From assembly GCF_029269835.1 (NCBI RefSeq), contig NZ_JARJBB010000006.1:124001-188000 (forward strand): DNA of 64,000 nt, in the 5' to 3' direction. Positions 36,412 to 45,396 of this stretch are shown in pieces (the stretch's first letter is position 1; each line of letters starts with the position of its first letter). The stretch comes from Streptomyces tropicalis (GTDB lineage Bacteria; Actinomycetota; Actinomycetes; Streptomycetales; Streptomycetaceae). The notes under the pieces are model-generated. The model saw nothing but the letters and a program-made list of their open reading frames with translations. It was not told the origin of the DNA and did no database searches. Both the position numbers and the translations under genes were made by a program.

Positions 36412-37365
36412 GTGCGACGCAGGAATCCGCCACCGCCTCCGCCCCTCCCCCAGCGCGACGGGGTGGACCCCGTGCGCGTCCGGCTGCCCGGCGAGGGGCC
36501 GTGGAGCACAGTGCGGGAGCACCTCGTGGAGAGGCTCGCGGCCGCGGGCCCCGGGGTGGTCGACGCGATGTTCGGCGCGGGCCGGTTCGTCGGCGCCGAC
36601 GGGCGGGCGGTGGGTGCCGACGCGCCGTACCGGCCGGGCATGTTCGTCTGGTTCCACCGGGACCTGCCCGCCGAGGTTCCGGTGCCGTTCCCGGTCGAGG
36701 TCGTCCACCGCGACGAGCACATCGTCGTCGCGGACAAGCCGCACTTCCTCGCCACCACCCCGCGCGGCGGCCACGTCACCGAGACCGTCCTGGCGCGGCT
36801 GCGGCGGGACCTCGGGATCCCCGCGCTCTCGGCGGCCCACCGCCTGGACCGGCTGACGGCCGGGCTGGTGCTGTTCACGGTGCGGCCCGAGGAGCGCGGC
36901 GCGTACCAGACGCTGTTCCGGGACCGGGCGGTGCGCAAGGAGTACGAGGCGGTGGCGCCGCACGATCCGGGCCTGGCGCTGCCCCGCACGGTGTCCAGCC
37001 GGATCCTGAAGGAGCGCGGCGTGCTCGCCGCGCGGGAGGTGCCGGGCGAGCCGAACGCGGTCACCCGCGTGGAGGCCGCCGTGCACCGCGCGGACGGACT
37101 CGCCCGCTACCGGCTGCTCCCGGCCACCGGCCAGACGCACCAGTTGCGGGTGCACCTCAACGCTCTCGGCGTGCCGATTCTCGGCGATCCCCTGTATCCG
37201 GTGGTGACCGACCCCGTGCCGGCCGGCGACTTCCGGCGCCCCCTGCAACTGCTGGCGCGGGAGCTGGAGTTCACCGATCCGGTCACGGGGCGGGCGCACC
37301 GGTTCCGCAGCGGGCGGACGCTGCGGGCCTGGTCCTCGCCCGGCGCCTGGGCGGCCGGTCAGTAG
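36412..37365 (+). CDS. RluA-family pseudouridine synthase
   Basis: 317 residues. The catalytic aspartate lies in HRLDRLTAGLVLF, with VADKPHFLATTPRGGH upstream and the C-terminal LLPATGQTHQLRVHLNALGVPILGD. It converts uridine to pseudouridine in rRNA or tRNA; the target base is not evident. The N-terminus is proline-rich (NPPPPPPLPQRDG). GTG at 36412 has only a weak ribosome binding site. Its stop overlaps the convergent P450 gene by 7 bp, so the two transcription units meet without a spacer. Confidence 0.92.
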   Translation: MRRRNPPPPPPLPQRDGVDPVRVRLPGEGPWSTVREHLVERLAAAGPGVVDAMFGAGRFVGADGRAVGADAPYRPGMFVWFHRDLPAEVPVPFPVEVVHRDEHIVVADKPHFLATTPRGGHVTETVLARLRRDLGIPALSAAHRLDRLTAGLVLFTVRPEERGAYQTLFRDRAVRKEYEAVAPHDPGLALPRTVSSRILKERGVLAAREVPGEPNAVTRVEAAVHRADGLARYRLLPATGQTHQLRVHLNALGVPILGDPLYPVVTDPVPAGDFRRPLQLLARELEFTDPVTGRAHRFRSGRTLRAWSSPGAWAAGQ

Positions 37366-38876
37366 CCGCGCCACCAGCGCAGCAGGCGCCGCCAGGCTCC
37401 CTCCGGCCGAGCCGGGCCGTCCGCACCGCCCACCGTCACCGGCCCGCCCGGCACGGCTTCCTCGGCCGCGGCCGCGGGCCGGGACGCCGCGGGCGCGGGC
37501 CCGGCCGCAGGGGCGGGAGCGGTCGGGCCGCCGGTGATCTCCCACGGGGTCCGCTGCTGCGGGACCTCCGCGGTGCCGGGGCTCGGCTTGGCGGTGACCG
37601 CCTGCGGCGAGCGCGGCGTGAACCGCACCGGGAGTTCCACCAGGTGCTGGGAGGCGATGGACTCGGTCCAGCGCAGCGCGTCCTCGTCGCAGTCGAGCTG
37701 GATGTCCGGCAGCCGCATCAGCAGCGCGTCGACGCCGACGTCGGCGATGGCGCGGCCGATGTCCTGCCCGGGGCACTCGTGCGGGCCGCCGCCGAAGGCC
37801 AGGTGGGAGCGGTTGCCCCGCATGTCGGCGGCCAGGTCGGGCCGGACCCGCGGGTCGACGTTGCCCGGTGCGATGCCGAACAGCAGTCCGTCGCCGCGGC
37901 GGATCCGCTGCCCGCCCAGCTCGGTCTCCTGCTTGGCGAAGTAGCCGAAGACGGTGCTGAAGGGCGGCTCGTCCCACAGCGACTGCTCGACCGCCTCGGG
38001 CACGGTCATCTGCCCGCCGCTGAGCTGGGCGCGGAAGCCGGGCTCGGTGAGCACCCGGCGCAGCACGTTGGCGAGGAGGTTGGCGGTGGCCTCGTAGGCG
38101 GCGATGAGCACGACCCGCAGGTGCTGCCCGATCTCGTCGTCGGTGAGGCGGGCCGGGTGGCCGACGAGGTGGCTGGTGAAGTCGTCCTCGGGCCGGGCCC
38201 GGCGCCGGGCGGCCAGGCGCAGCAGGCAGTCCATGATGTACTGGTTGCTCGCGATCGCGGTCTCGGTGCCCTTGAGCATGTCCCGGGCGGCCTGGACGAT
38301 CCGGTCGTCGTACTCCTCCGGCATACCGAGGACCTGGCACATCACCGCCATCGGCAGATGCTCGGCGAACTGGTCGACGAGATCGGCCCGTCCCTCCTCG
38401 CAGAACCGGTTGACGAGCCGCTGGGTGCAGCGCCCGATGTGGCGGCGCAGCCCGCGGTGGTCGATGGTCGCCATGGCGCCGGTGACCGCGCCGCGCAGCC
38501 GCTTGTGCTCGTCGCCCTCGGCGTGGGAGCAGATCGGCTGCCAGGCGATGTGCGGCATGAGGGGGTGGTCGGGTTTGACCATGCCGTCCCTGAGCGGGGT
38601 CCAGATGCGGCTGTCGCGGGTGAACTGGGAGGGCGTGCGGACCATGTGCAGGTTCTCGGCGTGGCCGAGGACCACCCACATCGGCACGTCGTCGTGGAGC
38701 AGTGCCGGTGCCACGGGGCCGTACTGCTTGCGCAGGGTGTCGTACAGCGCCGTCAGGTCCTCCGCCAGGTGCAACCGGTGCAGCCCTCCGGGCCCGGTGC
38801 CGTGCGCGGGGCACCCGGGGGGCGGATCGAGGGCGAGGTCGTCCGGTCCGGTCAGGGAGTGGGGTTCAGGCGTCAC
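37359..38876 (-). CDS. conservon-associated cytochrome P450 (CYP157-like, no ExxR)
   Basis: 505 residues. Heme motif FGGGPHECPGQ with Cys368. The K-helix ExxR triad is absent: the equivalent segment is VEQSLWDEPP (297-301 EQSLW). The I-helix reads IAAYEATANLL, with Ala where most P450s have the acid-Thr pair's Thr. Loss of ExxR is documented for the CYP157 family of Streptomyces. A Pro/Ala-rich tail of about 90 residues follows the normal P450 end. In conservons this P450 is the last gene (RarE in S. coelicolor, involved in timing of aerial growth). GTG at 38876 follows a GAAAG sequence. Confidence 0.9.
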   Translation of the reverse strand: MTPEPHSLTGPDDLALDPPPGCPAHGTGPGGLHRLHLAEDLTALYDTLRKQYGPVAPALLHDDVPMWVVLGHAENLHMVRTPSQFTRDSRIWTPLRDGMVKPDHPLMPHIAWQPICSHAEGDEHKRLRGAVTGAMATIDHRGLRRHIGRCTQRLVNRFCEEGRADLVDQFAEHLPMAVMCQVLGMPEEYDDRIVQAARDMLKGTETAIASNQYIMDCLLRLAARRRARPEDDFTSHLVGHPARLTDDEIGQHLRVVLIAAYEATANLLANVLRRVLTEPGFRAQLSGGQMTVPEAVEQSLWDEPPFSTVFGYFAKQETELGGQRIRRGDGLLFGIAPGNVDPRVRPDLAADMRGNRSHLAFGGGPHECPGQDIGRAIADVGVDALLMRLPDIQLDCDEDALRWTESIASQHLVELPVRFTPRSPQAVTAKPSPGTAEVPQQRTPWEITGGPTAPAPAAGPAPAASRPAAAAEEAVPGGPVTVGGADGPARPEGAWRRLLRWWRGY

Positions 38877-38977
38877 AGTGGTCGCTTTCGGGACTGAAGT
38901 GGTTGCGGGGTGCGGGGAGCCGGCGCGGCCGCGGACATGGGGCCCGGCGGCCGGCGCGGGGGCCCGCGGCGGCCGGG

Positions 38978-39598
38978 TCAGGTGAGCGAACCGGTCATGG
39001 CGAGCGAGTGCAGGAAGCGCATCAGGGTCATCAGCACGTCCCGGCTGGAGGCGCGGCGGCGGGCGTCGCACGCGACGATCGGGATCTCCTCGGACAGGTC
39101 CAGCGCCGCACGCAGCTCCGGCAGCGGGTAACGGGGCCCGTCGGGGAAGGAGTTGACGGCGACGACGAAGGGGACGCCGCGTTCCTCCAGCCGCCCTATG
39201 ACGTCGAAGCTGACCTCCAGGCGCCGGGTGTCGACGAGGACGACCGCGCCGAGCGCGCCCTCGAAGAGCCCGTTCCACAGGAACCAGAAGCGCTGCTGTC
39301 CGGGGGTGCCGAACAGGTACAGCACCAGCTGGTCCGTGATGCTGATGCGGCCGAAGTCCATCGCCACGGTGGTGGCCGTCTTGGACTCGGAGCCGTAGTT
39401 GTCGTCGACGCCGATGCCGGCCTGCGTCATCGTCTCCTCGGTGGTCAGCGGCCTGATCTCGCTGACGGAGCCGACCATCGTGGTCTTCCCGACCCCGAAA
39501 CCGCCGACGATGACGATCTTCACCGCGGCCTGGGCCGTGTGCGGCAGATGGTCCTCGGTCCGGGGTCCGGGGATGGTGTCAGAGCCGTTGAAGTCCAT
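38978..39598 (-). CDS. cvnD9: conservon small GTPase CvnD (MglA/Ras-like)
   Basis: 206 residues. P-loop GGFGVGKTT (32-40), switch region GIGVDDNYGSES, G3-like FGTPGQQRF with the DxxG aspartate replaced in the usual conservon way, and VAVNSFPD as the NKxD-like base-recognition motif. It binds and hydrolyses GTP as part of the membrane-associated CvnA-D complex. Its ATG overlaps the DUF742 gene by 20 nt. The name follows the S. coelicolor rar operon (cvn9) by gene order and P450 type. Confidence 0.93.
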   Translation of the reverse strand: MDFNGSDTIPGPRTEDHLPHTAQAAVKIVIVGGFGVGKTTMVGSVSEIRPLTTEETMTQAGIGVDDNYGSESKTATTVAMDFGRISITDQLVLYLFGTPGQQRFWFLWNGLFEGALGAVVLVDTRRLEVSFDVIGRLEERGVPFVVAVNSFPDGPRYPLPELRAALDLSEEIPIVACDARRRASSRDVLMTLMRFLHSLAMTGSLT

Positions 39599-39989
39599 GC
39601 ATCACCGCTTCGAGGAGGGAACGGTCGGGGATCGACTGGCGCACGATCGGCGCCCGCGCCTGGACCAGTTCGGCCGTGAGCAGCTCGGTGAGCAGGACGG
39701 TCATCGCGCTGAACGGCAGATTGAGGTAGGCCGACAGCTCGGCCACGGACAGGGGGGCCGCGCAGAGCCGGAGGACCGCGACCTGCTCGGGCGGTGCGGA
39801 CGGCGGCGGTTCGGCCCGGGCCACGATCAGGGTGACCAGGTCCAGGGCGGCACGGGCGCCGTCCTCGTCCGCGCCGGCGACCACGTACAGCCGCTCGGGG
39901 TTCTTCGACGCACGCTGCCGTCCGGCGTCCGCCGGAGGCGGCGGCTGTTCGTGCTCGGGCAGGCGCCGCCTGCGTCGCGGAGGAGTCAT
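39579..39989 (-). CDS. cvnC9: conservon protein CvnC (DUF742)
   Basis: 136 residues. A basic, disordered start (MTPPRRRRRLPEHE) precedes a winged-helix-like DUF742 domain (about 30-136): RLYVVAGADED, LCAAPLSVAELSAYLNLPFSAMTVLLTELL, SLLEAVMHGLQRL. In conservons it sits between the roadblock protein and the GTPase and may modulate nucleotide exchange. The ATG overlaps cvnB's stop (ATGA). Confidence 0.93.
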   Translation of the reverse strand: MTPPRRRRRLPEHEQPPPPADAGRQRASKNPERLYVVAGADEDGARAALDLVTLIVARAEPPPSAPPEQVAVLRLCAAPLSVAELSAYLNLPFSAMTVLLTELLTAELVQARAPIVRQSIPDRSLLEAVMHGLQRL

Positions 39990-40393
39990 ACGGTCTGCCC
40001 GTTGCGCCGGGGCGGACTGGTCAGATGGGCGCCGATGCGGACCACCAGGTCCCGCATCCGGCTGCTCATGAGGCCGGGTTCGGTCCGGATGTCGGCGAGC
40101 ACCGCGAGGTAGGCGTTGGCGCCCGCGGACATGAGGTAGAAGTAGCCGCCGTTGATCTCGATGATGACCAGCTTCATCCGGCCGTCGCTGTCCGGGATCT
40201 CCACGGCGACGGCGCTCGCCAGGCTCTGCAGGCCCGCACAGGCCGCCGCGACGCGGTCGGCGGCGTCGGGGTCGCCGCCGTAGCGTGCGATGCGCAGGCC
40301 GTCGGCCGACAGCACCACGATCATCTCGATGCCGGGTACGCCGTCGTGGAGCTCCTTGAGCATCCAGTCGAAGTTCGCTCGCTGCTGGATCAC
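39986..40393 (-). CDS. cvnB9: conservon roadblock/LC7 protein CvnB
   Basis: 135 residues. Roadblock fold of MglB type: FDWMLKELHDGVPGIEMIVVLSADGLRIAR, then LASAVAVEI and GGYFYLMSAG. MglB-like proteins act on the small GTPase. GTG overlaps the cvnA stop (GTGA), so all four core genes are translationally coupled. Confidence 0.94.
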   Translation of the reverse strand: MIQQRANFDWMLKELHDGVPGIEMIVVLSADGLRIARYGGDPDAADRVAAACAGLQSLASAVAVEIPDSDGRMKLVIIEINGGYFYLMSAGANAYLAVLADIRTEPGLMSSRMRDLVVRIGAHLTSPPRRNGQTV

Positions 40394-41997
40394 GTGAGGT
40401 CCCCCTCGTCGTCGGCCTCGGCGCGGGCCGGCTGCTCGATCAGGTGGGTGAAGGCGGTCGGGTCCTGGGTGAACGCGGTCGGGTCCGGGCCGGGGTTGTC
40501 CTTCTTGAGGCCGTCCCAGAACGCCTCGACCCACAGCCCGGGCTCGGGTTCCTTCGACGCGGGCTCCGGTGCGGGCGCGAACGCGGCGGACCGTGCCTCC
40601 TGATCGGCGCGTTCGGCGGCCACCTGCTCGGCGATGCGTTGGCTGAGCGGCGTCCTGACCCGGCTGCGGCGCTGCGGCAGACCGCCGGGCGTCCACTCGG
40701 TGACCTCGGGGATGTCGTCCTCCACGGACACCGGGGCGGGGATGCGGGGGCTGGTGGGACGGCGGCGCTTGGGGGTGCGCTTGGGACCCTCCAGGGCGCC
40801 CTCCGCCGGCTTGGGGATGGCGGTGGCGCCGATGCCGTGGGCGAGGCCGGGTGCGGGTTCGGTGGTCATCATGTCGCTGGGCACGATGAGCACGGCGCGG
40901 ACACCGCCGTACGCCGAGGCCCGCAGGGAGACCTGCATGTTGTACGCCGAGCAGAGGCGGCCGACGACGGCCAGGCCCAGGCGGGGGCTCTCGCCGAGCT
41001 CCTGGAGGTCCATGCCGGCCTTGGCGCGCTCCAGCATGTTCTCGACGCGGGCGCGGGCCTCCTCGCTGAGGCTGACGCCGCCGTCCTCGATCTCGATGGC
41101 GACGCCGGTCTGCACCTCGACGGCGGTGACGTGCACCTTGGTCTGCGGCGGCGAGTAGCGGGTGGCGTTGTCGAGGAGTTCGGCCGCCGCGTGGATGACC
41201 GGCTCGACGCGGGTGCCCTTGATGTTGACCTTGGCGATGGAGTGCAGCTCGATGCGGCGGTAGTCCAGGATCCGGGACATGGCGCCGCGCAGCACGCTGT
41301 AGAGGGTGACCGGGTTCGGCCACTGGCGTCCGGGGCGGCCGCCGCCGAGCACGGAGACGGAGTCGGCGAGGCGGCCGATCAGGGCGGTGCCGTGGTCGAT
41401 GCGCAGCAGGTCGTCGAAGACCTCGGGGCTGCGCCCGTGGTCCTCCTCCATCTCCCGCAGCTCCTTGGCCTGCTGGTGCACGATCGCCTGCACGCGCCGG
41501 GCGATGCTGACGAAGGAGCGGGCCGTGGAGTCGCGCTGGGCCTCCTCCTGGTCGACGATGTCGAGGATCATGCGCACCACCGCGCGCTGCGACTCGGGGA
41601 TGCGGCGCCACTCGGGGTGGTCGTCGATCACGTCGAGCATGACCTCGCGGGGGGAGTTGCCGGAGCGCAGGTACTGGACCGCGGTGGGCAGGATCTCCGT
41701 TCCGAGGCGGAGGACCTCCTGGTCGTGGGCCGCGAGCCGCCGCTCCAGATGCGCGCGGTCACGGGCGTGCTCGACGCGCTGGTCCTGGACGGTGCGCCCG
41801 CGGCGCACCGCCTCGGCGGCGGTGACGAGCACGAGCAGCGTGGCGACGGCGCCGCAGCAGCCGACGGCGAGGCGGGCCGGGCCGGCCACCAGGGCGACGG
41901 CGGCTCCGGTGACCGCCGCCATCACTATGGCGGGCAGCAACAAGACGCGCAGATAGGGAAGTTCACGGCCACCGGGGGGCGATTGAACACTCACCAT
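40390..41997 (-). CDS. cvnA9: conservon membrane histidine-kinase-like protein CvnA
   Basis: 535 residues. Two membrane helices (about 15-60), a helical nitrate-sensor-like linker and a GHKL ATPase domain (about 265-380; AAELLDNATRYSPP, EIEDGGVSLS, GLAVVGRLCSAYNM). The C-terminal 150 residues are charged and disordered, with a duplicated DPTAFT motif. No clear phospho-acceptor His box is seen, as is usual for CvnA. First gene of the conservon; the ATG at 41997 follows GAGGG. Confidence 0.92.
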   Translation of the reverse strand: MVSVQSPPGGRELPYLRVLLLPAIVMAAVTGAAVALVAGPARLAVGCCGAVATLLVLVTAAEAVRRGRTVQDQRVEHARDRAHLERRLAAHDQEVLRLGTEILPTAVQYLRSGNSPREVMLDVIDDHPEWRRIPESQRAVVRMILDIVDQEEAQRDSTARSFVSIARRVQAIVHQQAKELREMEEDHGRSPEVFDDLLRIDHGTALIGRLADSVSVLGGGRPGRQWPNPVTLYSVLRGAMSRILDYRRIELHSIAKVNIKGTRVEPVIHAAAELLDNATRYSPPQTKVHVTAVEVQTGVAIEIEDGGVSLSEEARARVENMLERAKAGMDLQELGESPRLGLAVVGRLCSAYNMQVSLRASAYGGVRAVLIVPSDMMTTEPAPGLAHGIGATAIPKPAEGALEGPKRTPKRRRPTSPRIPAPVSVEDDIPEVTEWTPGGLPQRRSRVRTPLSQRIAEQVAAERADQEARSAAFAPAPEPASKEPEPGLWVEAFWDGLKKDNPGPDPTAFTQDPTAFTHLIEQPARAEADDEGDLT

Positions 41998-42447
41998 GTA
42001 AGCCCTCTGAGACGGGTCGGCTGGGGTTCGGGGGAGCTTGCAGGGGGGTACGTCATGGAAATGTCGGATCTTCGGCAGATACGGGAACAAGCGCACGAAT
42101 ACACCTCAACTCGCTGCGCCGCGGGCGAGCCTAGTCCGACCGGATCATCGCCGAGTCATATTCAGCAACCGCCTGAAACCAGAGGCGCCCCAGGAGTAAC
42201 CTCGGCCCTTTTGCACGCTCGGCTGCCCCTCGCACACGGAATGTCACCGCGCACAGACGTGCGAGAACTACTCACCTTCACGGGTGAATCCGGGATTCCG
42301 TGCCGGTCCGGGCCGTGACCCGCCGGGCCCGGCCACGGGGCTCCCGCGCCGGGGCCCGAAGACGCCGGAAGGCCGGTCGGGCGGGACGTCTCCCGCCCGA
42401 CCGGCCTCCCCCGCCCGCCGGCACGCCGCCGGCAGGACCAGGCCCTG
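41998..42447. other. conservon promoter region and helicase terminator
   Basis: 450 nt without a gene. The first 280 nt next to cvnA are unusually AT-rich for this genome and should hold its promoter. TTCACCCGTGAA-like partial symmetry occurs at 42270-42290. The part near 42371-42406 is the terminator of the helicase gene. Confidence 0.55.
42371..42406. terminator. 15-bp perfect hairpin after the helicase gene
   Basis: GGCCGGTCGGGCGGG and CCCGCCCGACCGGCC pair fully around ACGTCT, 41 nt beyond the helicase stop. Confidence 0.88.
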
Positions 42448-45258
42448 TCAGCCCACCGACGAGTAGGCGACCACGCCCCGCAGCAGTGCGTCGACGGCCT
42501 TGCGGGCCTGCTTCGCGACCGTGGAGCCCTCCGCGACGGGAGCCGCCGCGGCGATCTGGCCCAGGACGTCGATGACCTGCTTGCACCAGCGCACGAAATC
42601 GCCGGCGGGCATCTCCGCCTCGCGCAGCACCTCGTCCAGCCCCTTGCCCGAGGCCCACATGTACGCGGCCCAGGCGAAGCCGAGATCGGGCTCGCGCTGG
42701 CCGACGCCCTCCGTCTGGTTGATGCGGAAGTCCTCCTCCAGCGCGTCCAGGCGGCCCCAGATCCGCACCATCTCGCCGAGCGCCGCCTTCGCCCGCCCGG
42801 AGGGCAGCTTGGGCGCCATCGCGTCGTCCGCGGCACGCGCCTCGTACACCAGCGCCGACACGCACGCCGCCAGCTCGGCGGGGGCGAGGCCCTCCCACAC
42901 CCGCTCGCGCAGGCACTCGCTGGCGAGCAGGTCGAGCTCGCCGTAGAGCCGGGCGAGCCGCTTGCCGTGCTCGGTGACCTCGTTGCCCCGCAGGTAGTCC
43001 AGCTCGGTCAGGAGCGCGACGATGCGGTCGAAGGTCCGCGCGATCGTGTTCGTGCGGCCCTCGATGCGGCGCTCCAGCTGGGAGGTGTCCCGCATCAGCC
43101 GGTGGTAGCGCTCGGCCCAGCGGGCGTGGTCCTCCCGGTCGTTGCAGCCGTGGCAGGGGTGGGCGCGCAGGGCGGTGCGCAGCCGGGCGATCTCGCGGTC
43201 GTCGGCCGCCTGGGAGCGCCGCTTGCGGTGCCGCTCGGCGGGGATGTGCCCGGCCTTGGTGCGCAGCGCGGACGCGAGGTCCCTGCGGGACTGCGGGGAA
43301 CGCGGGTTGAAGGACTTGGGGATCCGCATACGCTCCAGCGGCTCGACCGGCACCGGGAAGTCGATGCCGGCCAGGCGCTTGACCTGGCGCTCGGCGGTCA
43401 GCACCAGCGGGCGGGGGCCGTCGTGGTGCTCCAGGCCGCGGTGGCCGTTGGAACGGCCGGCGGGCAGGCCCGGGTCCAGGACGAGGGCCAGGCCCGCGTA
43501 CTTGCCGGTGGGGACGTGGATGACGTCCCCGGGCTTGAGCCGCTCCAGGGCGACGGCCGCCTCGGCGCGCCGCTGGGCGGCGCCCTGCCGGGCGAGCTCG
43601 GTCTCCCGGTCCTTCAGTTCGCGGCGCAGCCGCGCGTACTCGTCGAAGTCGCCGAGGTGGCAGGTCATGGACTCCTTGTAGCCCTCGAGACCCTCCTCGT
43701 TGCGCTGCACCTGCCGGGAGATGCCGACGACCGACTTGTCGGCTTGGAACTGCGCGAAGGACGTCTCCAGCAGCTCGCGGGAGCGGTGCCGGCCGAACTG
43801 CTCGACCAGGTTGACCGCCATGTTGTACGAGGGCCGGAAGCTGGAGCGCAGCGGATAGGTGCGGGTGCCGGCGAGGCCCGCCAGGTGCTCGGGGTTCATC
43901 CCCCGCTGCCACAGCACCACGGCGTGGCCCTCGACGTCGATGCCGCGGCGGCCGGCCCGGCCGGTCAGCTGCGTGTACTCGCCGGGGGTGATGTCGGCGT
44001 GCTGCTCGCCGTTCCACTTGACGAGCTTCTCCAGGACCACGGAGCGGGCGGGCATGTTGATGCCGAGGGCCAGCGTCTCGGTGGCGAAGACGGCCTTGAC
44101 CAGGCCGCGGACGAACAGCTCCTCGACGACCTCCTTGAACGTCGGCAGCATGCCCGCGTGGTGGGCCGCGATGCCGCGCTCCAGGCCCTCCAGCCACTCG
44201 TAGTAGCCGAGGACGTGCAGGTCCTCCCGCGGGATGGAGGCGGTGCGCTCCTCCACGAGGGCGCGGACCCTCTCCCGGGCCGCGTCGTCGTTGAGCCGCA
44301 GGCCCGCGTACAGGCACTGCTGGACGGCGGCCTCGCAGGCGGCGCGGCTGAAGATGAAGGTGATCGCGGGCAGCAGGCCCTCGGCGTCGAGCCGCTCGAT
44401 GACCTCCGGCCGGCCGGGCGTCCACACCCGGGAGCGCTGCCGGCGCTCGCGCTCGCGGTCGGCCTCGCGCATGGCACGCCCGCGCCGCCGGTCGCCGTAC
44501 GACGGGCGGCTGGCCTCCATGCGGGCCATGCGGGTCAGGTCGGGGTTGACGGCCTTCCTCTGGCCCTCGCCCTCCTCGAACAGGTCGTACATCCGGCGCC
44601 CGGCGAGCACGTGCTGGAACAGCGGCACGGGCCGGTGCTCGGAGACGATCACCTCGGTGTCGCCGCGGACGGTGTCGAGCCAGTCGCCGAACTCCTCGGC
44701 GTTGGACACGGTCGCCGACAGCGACACCAGCGTCACCGACTCGGGGAGGTGGATGATCACTTCCTCCCAGACGGCGCCGCGGAAGCGGTCCGAGAGGTAG
44801 TGGACCTCGTCCATGACCACGTGGCCGAGACCGCGGAGGGTCTGGGAGCCCGCGTACAGCATGTTCCGCAGGACCTCGGTGGTCATCACGACCACCGGGG
44901 CGTCGGAGTTGACGCTGTTGTCCCCGGTGAGCAGGCCGACCTTGTCGCTTCCGTAACGGCGGCACAGGTCGGAGTACTTCTGGTTCGACAGCGCCTTGAT
45001 GGGCGTGGTGTAGAAGCACTTGCGGCCCTGCAGGAGGGCGAGGTGGACGGCGAACTCGCCCACGATCGTCTTGCCGGATCCGGTGGGCGCGGCGACCAGT
45101 ACGCCCTTGCCCTCCTCGAGGGCCTGGCAGGCCTCGATCTGGAAGGGGTCGAGGCCGAAGTCGTACATCTCGCGGAAGCCCGCGAGCGCGGTGGCCTGCT
45201 CGGCAGCGCGCCTGCGTGCTGCCGCGTACCGCTCGGCCGGTGAGAGGTCCTCTGTCAT
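42448..45258 (-). CDS. Ski2/Mtr4-like DExH-box RNA helicase (HelY type)
   Basis: 936 residues. Motif I APTGSGKT (near 55), Ia TTPIKALSNQKY, II DEVH (VVMDEVHYLSD), III SLSATVSN, then the C-terminal RecA lobe with HHAGMLPTFKEVVEELF and QLTGRAGRRGID. A winged helix and a C-terminal DSHCT-like helical domain (AELAACVSALVYEAR) complete the Ski2 architecture. Expected to unwind RNA in an ATP-dependent way for degradation or maturation. ATG at 45258 (MTEDLSPAERYA) has GGGAG upstream. Downstream of tatA-tatC on the same strand but separated by a hairpin. Confidence 0.93.
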   Translation of the reverse strand: MTEDLSPAERYAAARRRAAEQATALAGFREMYDFGLDPFQIEACQALEEGKGVLVAAPTGSGKTIVGEFAVHLALLQGRKCFYTTPIKALSNQKYSDLCRRYGSDKVGLLTGDNSVNSDAPVVVMTTEVLRNMLYAGSQTLRGLGHVVMDEVHYLSDRFRGAVWEEVIIHLPESVTLVSLSATVSNAEEFGDWLDTVRGDTEVIVSEHRPVPLFQHVLAGRRMYDLFEEGEGQRKAVNPDLTRMARMEASRPSYGDRRRGRAMREADRERERRQRSRVWTPGRPEVIERLDAEGLLPAITFIFSRAACEAAVQQCLYAGLRLNDDAARERVRALVEERTASIPREDLHVLGYYEWLEGLERGIAAHHAGMLPTFKEVVEELFVRGLVKAVFATETLALGINMPARSVVLEKLVKWNGEQHADITPGEYTQLTGRAGRRGIDVEGHAVVLWQRGMNPEHLAGLAGTRTYPLRSSFRPSYNMAVNLVEQFGRHRSRELLETSFAQFQADKSVVGISRQVQRNEEGLEGYKESMTCHLGDFDEYARLRRELKDRETELARQGAAQRRAEAAVALERLKPGDVIHVPTGKYAGLALVLDPGLPAGRSNGHRGLEHHDGPRPLVLTAERQVKRLAGIDFPVPVEPLERMRIPKSFNPRSPQSRRDLASALRTKAGHIPAERHRKRRSQAADDREIARLRTALRAHPCHGCNDREDHARWAERYHRLMRDTSQLERRIEGRTNTIARTFDRIVALLTELDYLRGNEVTEHGKRLARLYGELDLLASECLRERVWEGLAPAELAACVSALVYEARAADDAMAPKLPSGRAKAALGEMVRIWGRLDALEEDFRINQTEGVGQREPDLGFAWAAYMWASGKGLDEVLREAEMPAGDFVRWCKQVIDVLGQIAAAAPVAEGSTVAKQARKAVDALLRGVVAYSSVG

Positions 45259-45318
45259 CGTGCTCCCGAGCGTACCGGGCCGCACTGACAACAGGACGAT
45301 CATTATCGGGTTCCGGCG

Positions 45319-45343
45319 CCCCCGGCACGGACGACGCCGGGGC
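45319..45343. terminator. probable tatC terminator
   Basis: CCCCGGC and GCCGGGG (7 bp) around a 9-base loop, about 55 nt beyond the tatC stop on the minus strand. Confidence 0.55.
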
Positions 45344-45396
45344 CCGACGGATCTACCGTCCGGCCCCTCGCACGTGCCACCGCCCCGGGGCGGTGC

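Noticed and set aside
42067..42300. Possible tRNA or small RNA in the AT-richer stretch upstream of cvnA
   Set aside because: No cloverleaf or terminator-ended small transcript could be drawn.
42054..42318. Small plus-strand frame with a G-rich site before ATG upstream of the conservon
   Set aside because: Third-position GC is far too low for a Streptomyces gene and the sequence is better explained as the cvnA promoter region.
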